From NCBI GenBank assembly GCA_025359425.1, contig JANYGC010000014.1:1-33256 (forward strand): a DNA stretch of 33,256 nucleotides, in the 5' to 3' direction. Numbering within the stretch: the stretch's first letter is position 1; the number at the start of each line of letters is the position of its first letter. Of this stretch, positions 31,982 to 33,256 are shown piece after piece. The position numbers were made by a program, and so were the translations under genes. Source of the DNA: Sphingomonadaceae bacterium (GTDB lineage Bacteria > Pseudomonadota > Alphaproteobacteria > Sphingomonadales > Sphingomonadaceae). A model generated the notes under the pieces. It saw only the letters and a list, made by a program, of their open reading frames with translations, made no database searches and had not been told where the DNA came from.

Positions 31982-33120
31982 CCCGGCCCGTACCGCCGGG
32001 ACGCGGCCACCGCGTGGTCGTGCTTGGCGGCTATGGTGGATTCGGAGCGCGGCTCTCGCGGCGGCTGGCTGGAGATGGGTGGCAGGTGATTGTGGCGGGA
32101 CGGAACCTCGCCAAGGCGCAGGCCTTTGCAGCCACGGTGCCGGGTGCCGAAGGGATCGCAGCCGACCGCAATGGCGATCTGGCCCCGCTCCTCGCCCAAA
32201 TCCGTCCGACGCTACTGATTGATGCCGCCGGGCCGTTTCAGGGCTCCGGCTATGCTGTGCCGCGGGCCTGCATTGCGGCACGTGTCGCCTATCTCGACCT
32301 CGCCGATGGCCGCGAATTCGTCTGCGGGATCGGCGCGCTCGATGCGGCAGCGCTGGCAGCGGGGGTGGCGGTGGTGAGCGGCGCGTCGAGCGTTCCGGCG
32401 CTATCGGGGGCGGTGGTGCGCGAGCTGGCCGGACAATTCGACACGGTGGCGCAAATCGACCTCGCGATCAGCGCTTCGGATCGCGCGACGGCCGGGGCTT
32501 CGGTGGCGGCCTCGATCTTGAGTTACGCGGGCAAGCCACTGCCGCTGTGGGATGGGGCTGCATGGCGCGAAAAAATCGGCTGGCGCATGTTGCGGCGCGA
32601 GCGGTTCCAGATCGGCTTGCGACCGCAGCTATTCCGGCTGGTCGCGCTGGTCGATGTGCCCGACCACGCGTTGCTGCCCCAGCGGGTCGCTGGCCGCCCC
32701 GCTGTAACCTTCCGGGCCGGGCCGGAGTTCGCGTTCCAGTTGCTGGGTATCTGGTTGCTGGGTTGGACTGTGCAGTGGGGCTGGCTCCGCTCGCTCACGC
32801 CGCTCGCGCCGTTTCTCCACCGGCTCCAGCGACTGACAGCGTGGCTCTGCAGCGACCGCTCGGCCATGGCGGTTCAACTACGCGGAACCCGCGATGGTGC
32901 GCCCTACCGCGCCCGCTGGACTTTGATCGCCGAACGCGGCGATGGTCCCGAAGTGCCGACCCTCGCCGCACAACTGCTTGCGCGAAAAATCGCGGCGGGC
33001 ACGGTTCGAGCTGGTGCACGCGATGGAGGCGAAGAGCTGACGCTGGCCGAGTTTCGGCCCTTGTTCGCTGAGCTGGCGATTGCTGAAGCGGGGGTGGTTT
33101 GGGAAGTGTTTGGGGCGTAA
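31978..33120 (+). CDS. Saccharopine-dehydrogenase-like Rossmann protein
   Basis: This 380-residue protein has an N-terminal NAD(P)-binding fold with GGYGGFGARLSRRLAG (from residue 17) and AGRNLAKAQAFA, DAAGPFQGSGYAVPRACIAARVAYLDLADG and SGASSVPALSGAVV, as in the trans-acting enoyl reductase / saccharopine dehydrogenase-like group. A hydrophobic stretch (FQLLGIWLLGWTVQWGWL, about 253-270) could touch membrane. Lysine metabolism is unlikely, since the true enzyme's substrate regions are not recognisable. With DUF4166 it would form a split version of a common fusion. The reaction is unknown; a redox step on a lipid-like substrate is a guess. Confidence 0.85.
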   Translation: MTRPVPPGRGHRVVVLGGYGGFGARLSRRLAGDGWQVIVAGRNLAKAQAFAATVPGAEGIAADRNGDLAPLLAQIRPTLLIDAAGPFQGSGYAVPRACIAARVAYLDLADGREFVCGIGALDAAALAAGVAVVSGASSVPALSGAVVRELAGQFDTVAQIDLAISASDRATAGASVAASILSYAGKPLPLWDGAAWREKIGWRMLRRERFQIGLRPQLFRLVALVDVPDHALLPQRVAGRPAVTFRAGPEFAFQLLGIWLLGWTVQWGWLRSLTPLAPFLHRLQRLTAWLCSDRSAMAVQLRGTRDGAPYRARWTLIAERGDGPEVPTLAAQLLARKIAAGTVRAGARDGGEELTLAEFRPLFAELAIAEAGVVWEVFGA

Positions 33121-33150
33121 GAAAGGGGGTGTTTGCTTACTCTTTGAAGA

Positions 33151-33203
33151 AACTCCCCCTCGGGGGAGGTGGCCCGCCGCAGGCGGGTCGGCGGGGGGCT
33201 TGG
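33151..33203 (+). repeat. C/G-run dispersed repeat, copy 6
   Basis: AACTCCCCCTCGGGGGAGG, then TGGCCCGCCGCAGGCGGG, TCGGCGGGGGGCTTGG. It lies 30 bases after the last gene and carries two consecutive hairpins; it may serve as that operon's terminator. Confidence 0.75.
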
Positions 33204-33256
33204 CAAGAAAAGCCGCGATAGCAGCTGCGCGCCATCGCGCGCTTATCTGTTGACCC

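Noticed and set aside
31978..33120. Genuine saccharopine dehydrogenase (lysine pathway)
   Set aside because: Only the N-terminal Rossmann part matches; the C-terminal half and gene context do not fit lysine metabolism.

Overview
The window is about 33 kb of GC-rich chromosome from a sphingomonad-like alphaproteobacterium (order Sphingomonadales). The evidence is the codon bias, the many ATGA and TGATG gene overlaps, a MucR regulator, a Fur without the CxxC zinc site, an NrsF-type anti-sigma factor, a large TonB receptor with a sphingomonad-style N-terminus, and the housekeeping order nifU-like, nitroreductase, tsaB, rimI, mucR, fur, plsC, miaB, phoH, ybeY, corC. I cannot name the genus. I see no insertion sequence, prophage or CRISPR array.

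Region 1 (1-4.2 kb) is the most interesting part: a compact bufferin-type metallophore locus. On the minus strand lie a six-cysteine BufA2-type precursor, BufB (DUF692/MNIO iron enzyme) and BufC (DUF2063 partner). Divergently, on the plus strand, lie a DUF2282 (BufA1) precursor, a DoxX/BufD membrane protein, an ECF sigma factor and an NrsF (DUF1109) anti-sigma factor. The shared intergenic region holds two facing copies of GTAACC-N16-CGAA, the motif I recall for Caulobacter SigF promoters. The whole locus therefore looks like one autoregulated metal-stress regulon in which one modification enzyme serves two precursor families.

Region 2 (4.2-10.3 kb) holds DUF1489, the MgtE magnesium channel, two convergent cyclophilins separated by a facing pair of dispersed repeats, an LprI-like protein, a LysR regulator and CorC. 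Region 3 (10.3-18.9 kb) is the minus-strand housekeeping block ybeY, unknown periplasmic protein, phoH, (rcnB-like on plus), miaB, plsC, fur, mucR, rimI, tsaB, nitroreductase, nifU-like. It combines tRNA modification, ribosome maturation, metal regulation and Fe-S assembly.

Region 4 (18.9-29.2 kb, plus strand) carries an M16 zinc peptidase, class II DAHP synthase, a TonB-dependent receptor with a strongly structured leader, a spermidine-synthase-like protein and an alpha-amino-acid-ester-hydrolase-like enzyme. Region 5 (29.2-33.3 kb) carries tRNA-Gln(UUG), a YghU-type glutathione transferase, a repeat-rich gap, and a tight operon of a GbsR/MarR regulator, a DUF4166 protein and a saccharopine-dehydrogenase-like Rossmann protein.

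Two dispersed intergenic repeat families are visible: a C/G-run hairpin element (about six copies) and a CGTCATTGCGAG-type palindromic element (two copies). All calls were made by reading the sequence; no database search was run.
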